From Flectonema sp. DT1601 (taxonomy: Eukaryota; Euglenozoa; Diplonemea; Diplonemida; Diplonemidae), in NCBI GenBank assembly GCA_964019425.1, contig OZ025810.1, positions 248,001-312,000 on the forward strand: a stretch of 64,000 nucleotides of DNA. The letters run 5' to 3'. Position 1 is the stretch's first letter. Each line of letters starts with the position of its first letter. Below the pieces are notes generated by a model. That model had not been told where the DNA came from, made no database searches, and saw nothing but the letters and a program-made list of their open reading frames with translations. Of this stretch, positions 49,568 to 58,927 are shown piece by piece. The position numbers were made by a program, and so were the translations under genes.

Positions 49568-49813
49568 ATGTCAGCAACAAGGAAAAGCTACGACAACTTC
49601 CTTGTGTGGAAGACAACAAACAGCATGCCGTCAATGTTTTTACATATTTATTTGAAGGGGGTGCTTTTATTGAAGAAATACAATAGAAGATTCTCGTCAA
49701 TAACTATTTTTTCTCAGAATGAGTTCTATTTAGCAGTTTGTAATCACCAGCCCATTAACTTAGTACTTATGTTAACATGGCTTTGGAAATGCAAAGAACA
49801 CAAAAATATATAA
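49568..49813 (+). CDS. Possible small protein, 81 aa (copy 2)
   Basis: Duplicate of the 79-aa frame at 33,562-33,801, with a 6-nt in-frame insertion after FLVWK and one Arg-to-Leu change. The frame is intact although the surrounding copy has suffered deletions. Confidence 0.3.
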   Translation: MSATRKSYDNFLVWKTTNSMPSMFLHIYLKGVLLLKKYNRRFSSITIFSQNEFYLAVCNHQPINLVLMLTWLWKCKEHKNI

Positions 49814-50328
49814 AAATGAAAAATATTTCCTAGTGGTAGTAATGTACGAACACTTTTAGTATGGATGCGTTACTAACTAAGTAAGCACTACGTCGCTTGA
49901 GATTACGAGTTTGCGCAGAGGGCACAAATAGAGAGGAATATGATTTTTCGTTCGAAAAAGAAAGAAAAAAAAAAATCATCTGAAGTACTCAAGCGGGAAT
50001 GAAGATAACAAGAGGAACAAGAGGTGCTAAATATGTACTACCTGGGAAGCTAGAAAAGTTAAAAAAAAAAAGGATGATTTGGTGTCCACGATCCAAGACG
50101 TGGAGGGTTTGGGTAAAAGGATCTCATCAAATCAACTGTTTTGCACCTCCGTCGAGTACTTTCTGTAATGTTGGAAAGATACCTTCGAGACGTGTGTTCA
50201 TTAGCAGTGTGATCCTCTACGTAATAAGAAGGTTTCCGTAATTTTTCAAATCGGAATTTTTTTTTTTTTCCTCAAAAGAATTATTCTCCCTTTAACAGGA
50301 AAAGGAAAAAAAAGTAAAAAAAAAAAAA

Positions 50329-50758
50329 GGGAAAACCCCTAATTCCACAAAAATAGTTTGCGAAATCCCCCATCATTGGATAAGTAAAGCGACGATAAGA
50401 GTAGTGGTATTTCATTGTTGGTAACTACACCCCCTATGTCACTGCACAAAGTCAGACTAGAGTCAAACTCAACAGGGTCTTCTTTCCCCGCTGACAGTTT
50501 CAAGTCCGTTCCCTTGACTGCTGTTTCGCCAGATAGTAGGTAGGGACAGAAGGAATCTCATTGGTCCATTCATGCGGCATTTGGCTACCTTAAGAGAGTC
50601 ATCAGTGCAAATTTGTTTTTTCAGGTTGGACTTTGTCCAACCTGAAAAAACCGCCGCAGGCCAAATTTTTGGGTCAAGTTCGAGTCCTGGTGGACAACTT
50701 TTTTTTGTAGGGAGTTGGCGATTTCGCAAACTATTTTTGTTGAATTAGAGGTTTTCCC
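50329..50758. mobile_element. MITE-like element, 430 bp, with 39-bp terminal inverted repeats
   Basis: The ends at 50,329-50,367 and 50,720-50,758 are inverted repeats of 39 bp differing at two positions. Both begin GGGAAAACC and share AAAAATAGTTTGCGAAATC inward. The element is absent from the same place in two sister copies of the flank (near 34,757 and 52,895), where an A run continues uninterrupted. Its target duplication cannot be read because the site is poly-A. It encodes no transposase, so it is a non-autonomous DNA element. It carries an internal 16-bp hairpin. Confidence 0.88.
50616..50650. other. Perfect 16-bp hairpin inside the MITE-like element
   Basis: Arms 50,616-50,631 and 50,635-50,650 (core CAGGTTGGAC) are perfect reverse complements around a TTT loop. 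Confidence 0.95.
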
Positions 50759-51205
50759 AAAAAAAAATAAAAAAATAGAAACAACGCGTTTACCAATACC
50801 ATAGAAATTAATAGCATGGGTTTTACGCTTATGAATTCAATGCAGCAAAAGCGTATTTTCTGCACGTGGAGTTAGAAAAAGAGATTAAAATAGGCAGATA
50901 GTTTCGAAATAGGTGTCGCTGTAATATCTGATAACAATATAAAGGAATTGGGGCAGATATTAGTCGCAAACCCGAATAAATACAAAAAAAGAATTGGCTT
51001 TATCTTCAACTACACAGAAAATAATGATATAACAACTGTGATTTTTATGTTTGTGTCACGAAACCCCGTGAACCGACTTAAACTGATAAAGCTAAAGGAG
51101 GTTTACGTGTGCTGCCCAACATTCTTACAATACATGTTAAATGCAAAAACAAAAAAAAAAAAAAAAAAGAAATAACCAAAGTCACTATATCGCGAACCAG
51201 TACAC

Positions 51206-52808
51206 TTAAACAATACTGTCCCTATCTGGACCCAGGTTTGAGATTTGATCAGCCTTGCCATTCTCTACGTCGGTTTCAGCAGTACACTAGTACAGAAATA
51301 ACAATAAGACCGAAACCACTGACTAAGGTTGCAATAAGAATCTTGCAAGTATCATCACAAGACGAATCATTGTCTTTGGTTACAATTGGAACAGGAGTCG
51401 CTAAAGCATTAACCTTCACCACCCCGGCAGAGGTTGCTCCAGTTCCTGCGAATGTACCTCCACTTCCCTTTGCTACTTCTGCGGCAATCAAATCGAAAAC
51501 TACCTGAGGATCAGCTCCAGTTTTCACTATCAGAATGTAGTGAGAAACAGTTGCAGAATTCTGAAGTACAGCTACTCCTCTTGAAGCCATCACATTAGAT
51601 TCAACACATCCAGCAGCTAATCTTGTGGCAAGAGTGTTTGGACACGCATTCGAAGGACAAGCAGCTACTGGACACCCGAACAGTACAACAATATTCTGAA
51701 CGTTATCTCCTCCAGCAGTTTTCAACCTTTGACTAATAGTTCCATACTGTATCTGTGAGGTACCGATATTGAAGTTGATCATACCAACGTTTTGTCCATC
51801 AGTTGAAGGAGGAGCACCAGGAACAGCAGTCGGCACGGCCGTCGGAACAGCAGTTAGTACAGCAGTCGGTACAGCAGTAGGCACAGCAGTAGGCACAGCA
51901 GTAGGCACAGCAGTAGGCACAGCAGTAGGCACAGCAGTAGGCACAGCAGTAGGCACAGCAGTAGGCACAGCAGTAGGCACAGCAGTAGGCACAGCAGTAG
52001 GCACAGCAGAAGGCACAGCACATCCCTACAGCAGTTGGTACTGCTGTAGGGATAATTAGAATCCATTCCTTCAGAGTGGCCCATCTTGTAACCCATTCCA
52101 CTGTGACCATCATCACCTTCCTTCATCCCAGAATGGCCCATTCCGTGGTGACTATCCTCCGTCGGGAATGGTGAAATAGGAAGATAGAACTTCGGATACT
52201 CTCCACCCATCTTCGGCATGCCGTAGTGTTCCTTCTCCTCGTCAGTCATCTCAGGCATAGGAAGAGGTCCCTTACCGTCGTGCATAGTGCGTCCATTGTC
52301 ATCCGGTTTGTGTTCAGCAGGGAACTGGTAAACAGGGATGTGGAATTCAGGAGCTTCAATGTGACCCTCTGCTTTGTCTTTACCGAATCTGAAGCTCATT
52401 GGGGGGTGCTGATAACTCACCGTATGATTTTTCTCCCCAACTCTTATCGCCGAATAATCTACTGAGCTGCTCAAGAATGATAGGATAAGGATCAACTACA
52501 CAATTCTCGTATGGACAAGTAGGAGGCTGCGGTGGCTGCGGAGGCTGAGGTTCACAAGGTTGCTCTCCTGCAAGACAAAAGTCGACACTTTGAACTGTGA
52601 AGACGGGAACAAACAATGATGGCTTCCTTAATATCTCATCATAGGATTCCCGTGAAGTTGAAAGTACGGACTCACTTGATTGAGCATCGTTTATCAAAGA
52701 ATTACCATGAAGAACAGGAATGAAGAACAAAGAATCTAAAACTACTTGTGTAGGCTTGTATTCAGTTTGCGAGCTGCTTTCAGTATAGTAGCTGTTGTCA
52801 GAACTACT
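51206..52808 (-). pseudogene. Giant surface protein pseudogene B (mosaic)
   Basis: A remnant of the A/C family with no signal peptide or first modules. In minus-strand order it has the last part of a module-2-like region (SLFFIPVLHGNSLIN), a PPQ linker, the head of a following module, one 57-bp-type unit, about 15 PTAV units, the juxtamembrane domain and part of the transmembrane helix. It is disrupted by an extra G in the G run at about 52,402 (six against five in A), by a junction at 52,020-52,055 that puts the stalk out of frame, and by loss of 23 nt near 51,278 that ends the protein within the transmembrane helix. The upstream end stops at a T run at about 52,808. No product is expected. 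Confidence 0.88.
52022..52053. other. 14-bp palindrome at the pseudogene B junction
   Basis: Arms 52,022-52,035 and 52,040-52,053 (ATCCCTACAGCAGT and its complement) flank a 4-nt loop, exactly where the PTAV array joins the Met/His region. The right arm corresponds to normal family sequence; the left arm is an inverted copy of it. Confidence 0.9.
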
Positions 52809-53333
52809 TCGGGATTTTTTTTTTTTTTTTTTTTTTTTCCTCAAAAGAATTATTCTCCCTTTAACAGGAAAAGGATAAAAAAGTATTAAAAAAAAAAAAA
52901 CAAAAAATAGAAACAACGCGTTTACCATAGAAATTAATAGCATGGGTTTTACGCTTATGAATTCAATGCAGCAAAACCGTTTTTTCTGCACGTGGAGTTA
53001 GAAAAAGAGATTAAAATAGGCAGATAGTTTCGAAATAGGTGTCGCTGTAATGTCTGATAACAATATAAAGGAATTGGGGCAGATATTAGTCGCAAACCCG
53101 AATAAATACAAAAAAAGAATTGGCTTTATCTTCAACTATTTTCTGTATAATAATAATAATATAACAACTGTGATTTTTATGTTTGTGTCACGAAACCCCG
53201 TGAACCGACTTAAACTGATAAAGCTAAAGGAGGTTTACGTGTGCTGCCCAACATTCTTACAATACTTGTTAAATGCAAAAAAAAAAAAAAAAGAAAGAAA
53301 TAACCAAAGTCACTATATCGCGAACCAGTACAC
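52809..53333. repeat. Third copy of the giant-gene downstream flank
   Basis: Starts with a T run and matches 34,690-35,205 up to the gene C stop codon, including the 75-codon dispersed frame (53,050-53,290). Inside that frame a few bases around 53,137-53,152 are rearranged. Confidence 0.85.
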
Positions 53334-56300
53334 TTAAACAATACTGTCCCTATCTGGACCCAGGTTTGAGATTTGATCAGCCTTGCCATTCTCTACGTCG
53401 GTTTCATCGGCTTTTTTGTTGCAGTAGCAGCAGTACACTAGTACAGAAATAACAATAAGACCGAAACCACTGACTAAGGTTGCAATAAGAATCTTGCAAG
53501 TATCATCACAAGACGAATCATTGTCTTTGGTTACAATTGGAACAGGAGTCGCTAAAGCATTAACCTTCACCACCCCGGCAGAGGTTGCTCCAGTTCCTGC
53601 AAATGTACCTCCACTTCCCTTTGCTACTTCTGCGGCAATCAAATCGAAAACTACCTGAGGATCAGCTCCAGTTTTCACTATCAGAATGTAGTGAGAAACA
53701 GTTGCAGAATTCTGAAGTACAGCTACTCCTCTTGAAGCCATCACATTAGATTCAACACATCCAGCAGCTAATCTTTCAGCAACAGTGCTTGGACACGCAT
53801 TCGAAGGACAAGCAGCTACTGGACACCCGAACAGTACAACAATATTCTGAACGTTATCTCCTCCAGCAGTTTTCAACCTTTGACTAATAGTTCCATGCTG
53901 TAACTGTGAGGTACCGATATTGAAGTTGATCATACCAACGTTTTGTCCATCAGTTGAAGGAGGAGCACCAGGAACAGCAGTCGGCACGGCCGTCGGAACA
54001 GCAGTTGGTACAGCAGTTGGTACAGCAGTAGGCACAGTAGTAGGCACAGCAGTCGGCACAGCAGTAGGCACAGCAGTTGGTACTGCAGTCGGAACGGCAG
54101 TAGGCACAGCAGTTGGTACAGCAGTTGGTGCAGCAGTTGGCACAACAGTTGGTACAGCAGTCGGTACAGCAGTAGGCACAGCAGTTGGTACAGCAGTCGG
54201 TACAGCAGTAGGCACAGTAGTAGGCACAGCAGTTGGTACAGCAGTCGGAACGGCAGTAGGCACAGCAGTTGGTACAGCAGTAGGCACAGCAGTTGGTACA
54301 GCAGTCGGTACAGTAGTAGGCACAGTAGTTAGCACAGCAGTCGGAACGGCAGTAGGCACAGCAGTAAGCACAGCAGTAGGCACAACAGTCGGTACAGCAG
54401 TTGGTACAGCAGTCGGTACAGCAGTCGGTACAGAAGTCGGTACAGCAGTCGGTACAGTAGTAGGCACAGCAGTTGATACAGAAGTCGGTACAGCAGTAAG
54501 CACAGCAGTTGGTACAGCAGTTGGTGCAGCAATAGGCACAGCAGTTGATACAGAAGTCGGTACAGCAGTTGGTGCAGCAATAGGCACAGCAGTTGGTACA
54601 GCAGTAGGCACGGCCGTCGGAACAGCAGTAGGCACAGCAGTTGGTACTACTGCAGGGCCGGCTGTAGGGATAACAGTTTCATCTACCGGAGAATCATCAA
54701 GTGGTGTATCTAAAGGAGTTTGCAAGCTGCTTTCAGTATAGTAGCTGTTGTCAGAACTACTACTGTCAGAACTACTGTTGTTTTCAAAGCTGCTGCTGCT
54801 GTCGGAACTACTGCTGCTGTCATAACTACTGCTGCTGTCGGAACTACTGTTGTTGTCAGAGCTACTACTGCTGTCAAAACTGCGGCTGCGTTCGCAAGGT
54901 TGCTCTCCTGCAAGACAAAAGTCGACACTTTGAACTGTGAAGACGGGAACAAACAATGATGGCTTCCTTAATATCTCATCATAGGATTCCCGTGAAGGTG
55001 AAAGTTCGGACTCACCTGATTGAGCATTGTTTATCAAAGAATTACCATGAAGAACAGGAATGAAGAATAAAGAATCGAAAACTACTTGTGTAGGCTTGTA
55101 TTCAGTTTGCGACCTGCTTTCAGAATAATAGCTGCTGTCAGAACTACTGCTTCCGTCTGGTATAAGTACTGACTGGAACTTAAGTACAACAACGTGGAGC
55201 GGTGGCAATTCCGAATCCGTCTCTTTAGATTCCTCACTAAATGGGTGAACTGGAATGAAGAACTCTGATAGTAACTTGTAATCTGGAACGTGGTTGTCAT
55301 CTTTTGAATGATCTTCTGGTCCATCAACTGGGCCATCAGCAGGGGAACCATCTGATGGTTTTCCTCCAGACGGCATCGTATGGATATCAGGAAACGGAAA
55401 TGCTGGAAGATAAAATGGTGGCTGACTCATGTGAAATGAGAATCGTTTGTTAATGCTGTCTGAGTTACTATACTTAGAATGATGTGGAAGTACAGGGATA
55501 AAGTAGTTCTCGAGTGCAAGGTCTTCAATCTTCTTGTTGGTTGGCTCTCCGTCTTCATCTTTCTGGTCGGATGGCTCACTTCCTGAATTCGAATGGCCCG
55601 CTTCGTGCTTCATCTCTCCCATCGGATGATCATCAGAACTACTTTCCTTCATGTGAGTGAAAGGCAAGACAGGAATGTAAAAGACACGCTTGTCCATTGG
55701 CATTTCATCCAAGTGGTCCGCAGGTTCGTCGCCGTGGTCAGCAGGCGCGTCGTCGTGCTTGATTTCGAGAACAGGGATGAAGAACTTCGGCTTCTTCATT
55801 TCCGCCATCGCATGGCTGCTTGAATCTTCAACACGCTTCCCTTCACCATTGACAGTAGTATGTTCACCACCCTTCATAGTCGGCACTGATCCATCCTTCT
55901 CTTCAACTACAGTCTCAGGCTTTTCTGAAGTCTTTTCTTCATGTTGCACTTCTTCAAATGGAATAACAGGAATGAAGTATTTCGACATGTCCATTCCATT
56001 AATTGGAGGCATGCCAACAGATGGACCTTCGTTGTTGTGCTTGGCCTTCTCCATGTCAGGGTGCGGGTAGATTGGAATGTAGAACAACGGGCGTCTCTCT
56101 TGCTCTCTCATGTATTCCATTCTCTTGTAACTTCCATCCATCTCAGGGTGGCCCGTCTTGGAATCCATTCCATGGTGATCATGATGGCCCATTCCGTGGT
56201 GACTATCCTCCGTCGGGAATGGTGAAATAGGAAGATAGAACTTCGGATACTCTCCACCCATCTTCGGCATGCCGTAGTGTTCCTTCTCCTCGTCAGTCAT

Positions 56301-58391
56301 CTCAGGCATAGGAAGAGGTCCCTTACCGTCGTGCATAGTGCGTCCATTGTCATCCAGTTTGTGTTCAGCAGGGAACTGGTAAACAGGGATTTGGAACTCC
56401 GGCACGTCAGCCTCTTCAATCCTCTCCGTGTGGAACGATGGCTCAGGATGCGCTTCCGGTTGCAACTTACGGTCGCCGAACATGTGATGAAGTTGCTCCA
56501 GCATTACATGGTAAGGATTCACAACACAATGACGGCATGGCTGAGGCACATCACAAGGCTTAACATATGGTTGACAAACAGGACTACTCACTTTAAATAC
56601 TGGAACAAACATTGGAGGCAGCATGGGATGTTCATAATGATCATGCAAGTAGTCAGGCTTGTCTGCAGGTGAGTCATTCGGTGCGTCGTCGTTGTTGGAG
56701 TGTTCGCTAGAATCCGAGTCTGAAGGACTCATCGTCGCTAATTTATTAAAAGGAAGAACAGAAATATAAAATATAGATTCAAGTGAATCGAGTGCCTTGG
56801 CTTCTCCGTGTTTTTCTTCAGCCGACTTCGAATGATCGTTTTCCATTGAAGGAAGCTTTAGAACGGAAACGTGCAGAGGTGGGAACTCATGGTGATCACT
56901 TTCACCACTGAATTCGAAGTGGTGAACTGGAACGAAGAATCCGACCAAATGCTCATCAGAATCCTCATCCATCGGTGATGAATCTTCCGGAGCCTTGTCA
57001 TGTGGTCTACTGCTCTCTGGCATTTCGTGGACAGGAAATGGAAGGACAGGAAGAAAGAATTGAGGCTGACGCATGTTGTAAACAGGAACTTCATAACTTT
57101 CATCATCTGGGGTACCATCAACTGGAGTGCTGTCTGATGGAACATCTCTGTCATGTTCTGGATGCGGTCTATCTTCTGAAGGGTACGGAAGAACAGGAAT
57201 GAAATACTTCTCCAAAAACATTTCACTCCCGTGTTCACCTCCTGGAAATTTGTGGTCGGCCGGCTCCCCGTTATCAGCTTTCTGGTCGGATGGCTCACTT
57301 CCTGAATTCGAATGGCCCGCTTCGTGCTTCATCTCTCCCATCGGATGATCATCAGAACTACCTTCCTTCATGTGAGTGAAAGGCAAGACAGGAATGTAAA
57401 AGACACGCTTGTCCATTGACATATCATCCAAGTGGTCAGCAGGTTCTTCGCCGTGCTTAGCTTCAACCTCCATCTGGATTTCGAGAACAGGGATGAAGAA
57501 CTTCGGCTTCTTCATAGTCGGCACTGACCCATCCTTCTCTTCAACTACAGTCTCAGGCTTCTCTGAAGTCTTTTCTTCATGTTGCACTTCTTCAAATGGA
57601 ATAACAGGAATGAAGTATTTCGACATGTCCATTCCATTAATTGGAGGCATGCCAACAGATGGACCTTCGTTGTTGTGCTTGGTCTTCTCCATGTCAGGGT
57701 GCGGGTAGATTGGAATGTAGAACAACGGGCGTCTCTCTTGCTCTCTCATGTATTCCATTCTCTTGTAACTTCCATCCATCTCAGGGTGGCCCGTCTTGGA
57801 ATCCATTCCTTCAGAGTGGCCCATCTTAGAATCCATTCCTTCAGAGTGGCCCATCTTGTAATCCATTCCATGGTGATCATGATGGCCCATTCCGTGGTGA
57901 ATATCCTCCGTCGGGAATGGTGAAATAGGAAGATAGAACTTCGGATACTCTCCACCCATCTTCGGCATGCCGTAGTGTTCCTTCTCCTCGTCAGTCATCT
58001 CAGGCATAGGAAGAGGTCCCTTACCGTCGTGCATAGTGCGTCCATTGTCATCTGGTTTGTGTTCAGCAGGGAACTGGTAAACAGGGATGTGGAATTCAGG
58101 AGCTTCAATGTGACCCTCTGCTTTGTCTTTACTGAAAGTGAAACTCATAGGAGAGTATGGTCCGTCAGGCAGGTGATCACCCATCTTGCTGCTACTAAAC
58201 ATTTGATGAAGTTGCTCGAGTACAACAGGGTAAGGATCTGGTGTACATATCTCACATGGTTTGATATCAAAATGATCTTCACCTTCACTAAATGTGTGGT
58301 GGCTGCTTAACATCTCTGGACCCTCAACATGGATCCCATCAATTATCAAAGCAAGTGATAATAGTGAAATAACTCGTTGGAAACGCCGCAT
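53334..58391 (-). CDS. Giant modular surface protein C, 1,685 aa
   Basis: Signal peptide, first module, juxtamembrane domain, transmembrane helix and tail are near-identical to those of gene A. It has two modules only (heads at about 58,235 and 56,515), lacking the four repeated modules of A. Instead a Ser/Asp-rich segment (SSSSSDNNSSSDSSSS and similar, about 54,720-54,895) leads into a stalk of about 57 units. The second module contains an insert (GGEHTTVNGEGKRVEDSSSH) that gene A lacks and gene D has in another form, so the paralogues are mosaics. It has Met/His segments (GMGHHDHHGMDYKMGHSEGM) but no long 57-bp array. Expected at the cell surface like A, with the same promoter. Confidence 0.9.
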   Translation of the reverse strand: MRRFQRVISLLSLALIIDGIHVEGPEMLSSHHTFSEGEDHFDIKPCEICTPDPYPVVLEQLHQMFSSSKMGDHLPDGPYSPMSFTFSKDKAEGHIEAPEFHIPVYQFPAEHKPDDNGRTMHDGKGPLPMPEMTDEEKEHYGMPKMGGEYPKFYLPISPFPTEDIHHGMGHHDHHGMDYKMGHSEGMDSKMGHSEGMDSKTGHPEMDGSYKRMEYMREQERRPLFYIPIYPHPDMEKTKHNNEGPSVGMPPINGMDMSKYFIPVIPFEEVQHEEKTSEKPETVVEEKDGSVPTMKKPKFFIPVLEIQMEVEAKHGEEPADHLDDMSMDKRVFYIPVLPFTHMKEGSSDDHPMGEMKHEAGHSNSGSEPSDQKADNGEPADHKFPGGEHGSEMFLEKYFIPVLPYPSEDRPHPEHDRDVPSDSTPVDGTPDDESYEVPVYNMRQPQFFLPVLPFPVHEMPESSRPHDKAPEDSSPMDEDSDEHLVGFFVPVHHFEFSGESDHHEFPPLHVSVLKLPSMENDHSKSAEEKHGEAKALDSLESIFYISVLPFNKLATMSPSDSDSSEHSNNDDAPNDSPADKPDYLHDHYEHPMLPPMFVPVFKVSSPVCQPYVKPCDVPQPCRHCVVNPYHVMLEQLHHMFGDRKLQPEAHPEPSFHTERIEEADVPEFQIPVYQFPAEHKLDDNGRTMHDGKGPLPMPEMTDEEKEHYGMPKMGGEYPKFYLPISPFPTEDSHHGMGHHDHHGMDSKTGHPEMDGSYKRMEYMREQERRPLFYIPIYPHPDMEKAKHNNEGPSVGMPPINGMDMSKYFIPVIPFEEVQHEEKTSEKPETVVEEKDGSVPTMKGGEHTTVNGEGKRVEDSSSHAMAEMKKPKFFIPVLEIKHDDAPADHGDEPADHLDEMPMDKRVFYIPVLPFTHMKESSSDDHPMGEMKHEAGHSNSGSEPSDQKDEDGEPTNKKIEDLALENYFIPVLPHHSKYSNSDSINKRFSFHMSQPPFYLPAFPFPDIHTMPSGGKPSDGSPADGPVDGPEDHSKDDNHVPDYKLLSEFFIPVHPFSEESKETDSELPPLHVVVLKFQSVLIPDGSSSSDSSYYSESRSQTEYKPTQVVFDSLFFIPVLHGNSLINNAQSGESELSPSRESYDEILRKPSLFVPVFTVQSVDFCLAGEQPCERSRSFDSSSSSDNNSSSDSSSSYDSSSSSDSSSSFENNSSSDSSSSDNSYYTESSLQTPLDTPLDDSPVDETVIPTAGPAVVPTAVPTAVPTAVPTAVPTAVPIAAPTAVPTSVSTAVPIAAPTAVPTAVLTAVPTSVSTAVPTTVPTAVPTSVPTAVPTAVPTAVPTVVPTAVLTAVPTAVPTAVLTTVPTTVPTAVPTAVPTAVPTAVPTAVPTAVPTAVPTTVPTAVPTAVPTAVPTAVPTAVPTVVPTAAPTAVPTAVPTAVPTAVPTAVPTAVPTAVPTTVPTAVPTAVPTAVPTAVPTAVPGAPPSTDGQNVGMINFNIGTSQLQHGTISQRLKTAGGDNVQNIVVLFGCPVAACPSNACPSTVAERLAAGCVESNVMASRGVAVLQNSATVSHYILIVKTGADPQVVFDLIAAEVAKGSGGTFAGTGATSAGVVKVNALATPVPIVTKDNDSSCDDTCKILIATLVSGFGLIVISVLVYCCYCNKKADETDVENGKADQISNLGPDRDSIV
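53972..54670 (-). repeat. 12-bp repeats encoding the stalk of gene C
   Basis: About 57 units encode mainly PTAV with PTSV, STAV, PIAA, LTAV and PTTV variants. It is more diverse than the stalk of gene A. Confidence 0.95.
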
Positions 58392-58540
58392 ATTTATTTA
58401 GAAACTGATACATAATAGAAATGAGTAATTCCTTTGAACGAAATGACAATCAACTCCGAAAACAACAAATCATCATTTGGATATTTGTAATATTAAAACG
58501 AAAAAGATAAAAGCAGTAGTTAGATTACGACTACAAGTAG

Positions 58541-58927
58541 CTACTTGAAAAAGTAATATTTCTCTTCAGCGCTTTCTGCCATTTCTAGCGATTCTCTCTC
58601 CTCACGTTGATTCTCATACGTACTCTCATTGAAAGGGGCTTTGCAATCTTGTGATAAACGACTCACCTGGTAAAAAAGTAGACTACAACGGTATTGGTTT
58701 CCAGCTTCAGGTGTTGAGAATGGTAAATGAATGACAACTTTAACTGCAGGAATCGCTGTTTTAAAATGTTGCAAACTGAGGGGTGGTACAGAGGGATTCT
58801 TACATGTAAAAAGTCCTCTATTTCGATGATCGTATCTGACACGAGACATGCTTTCTCGTTGTCTCCTCCAAGGCAGGAGATTCACTGATTTCTTCAGGTT
58901 AGAAGTGGTTCTACTTAGCAACAGCAA
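58541..58927 (-). CDS. Small hypothetical protein, up to 128 aa
   Basis: The frame runs MLLLSRTTSNLKKSVN to EEKYYFFK, with an alternative start at 58,849 (MSRVRYDHRNRGLFTCKNPS, 102 aa) that gives a less biased N-terminus. The middle (FKTAIPAVKVVIHLPFSTPEAGNQYRCSLL) looks folded. CAG|GTGAGT occurs inside the frame near 58,665 and would be a good splice donor, so the last part could instead be intronic. Its last 28 codons are duplicated upstream of gene A, where the rest is missing. No domain recognised. Confidence 0.5.
   Translation of the reverse strand: MLLLSRTTSNLKKSVNLLPWRRQRESMSRVRYDHRNRGLFTCKNPSVPPLSLQHFKTAIPAVKVVIHLPFSTPEAGNQYRCSLLFYQVSRLSQDCKAPFNESTYENQREERESLEMAESAEEKYYFFK

Larger units (their letters stand above)
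49503..51205. repeat. Second copy of the gene A downstream flank
   Basis: A copy of about 33,497-35,205 that has lost about 300 nt near 49,878 and a further stretch near 50,245, and has gained a 430-bp inverted-repeat element. It leads directly into pseudogene B as the first copy leads into gene A. Confidence 0.85.

Noticed and set aside
50469-50729. 86-aa frame inside the MITE-like element
   Set aside because: Crosses the hairpin and one inverted end, and resembles no transposase; chance frame.
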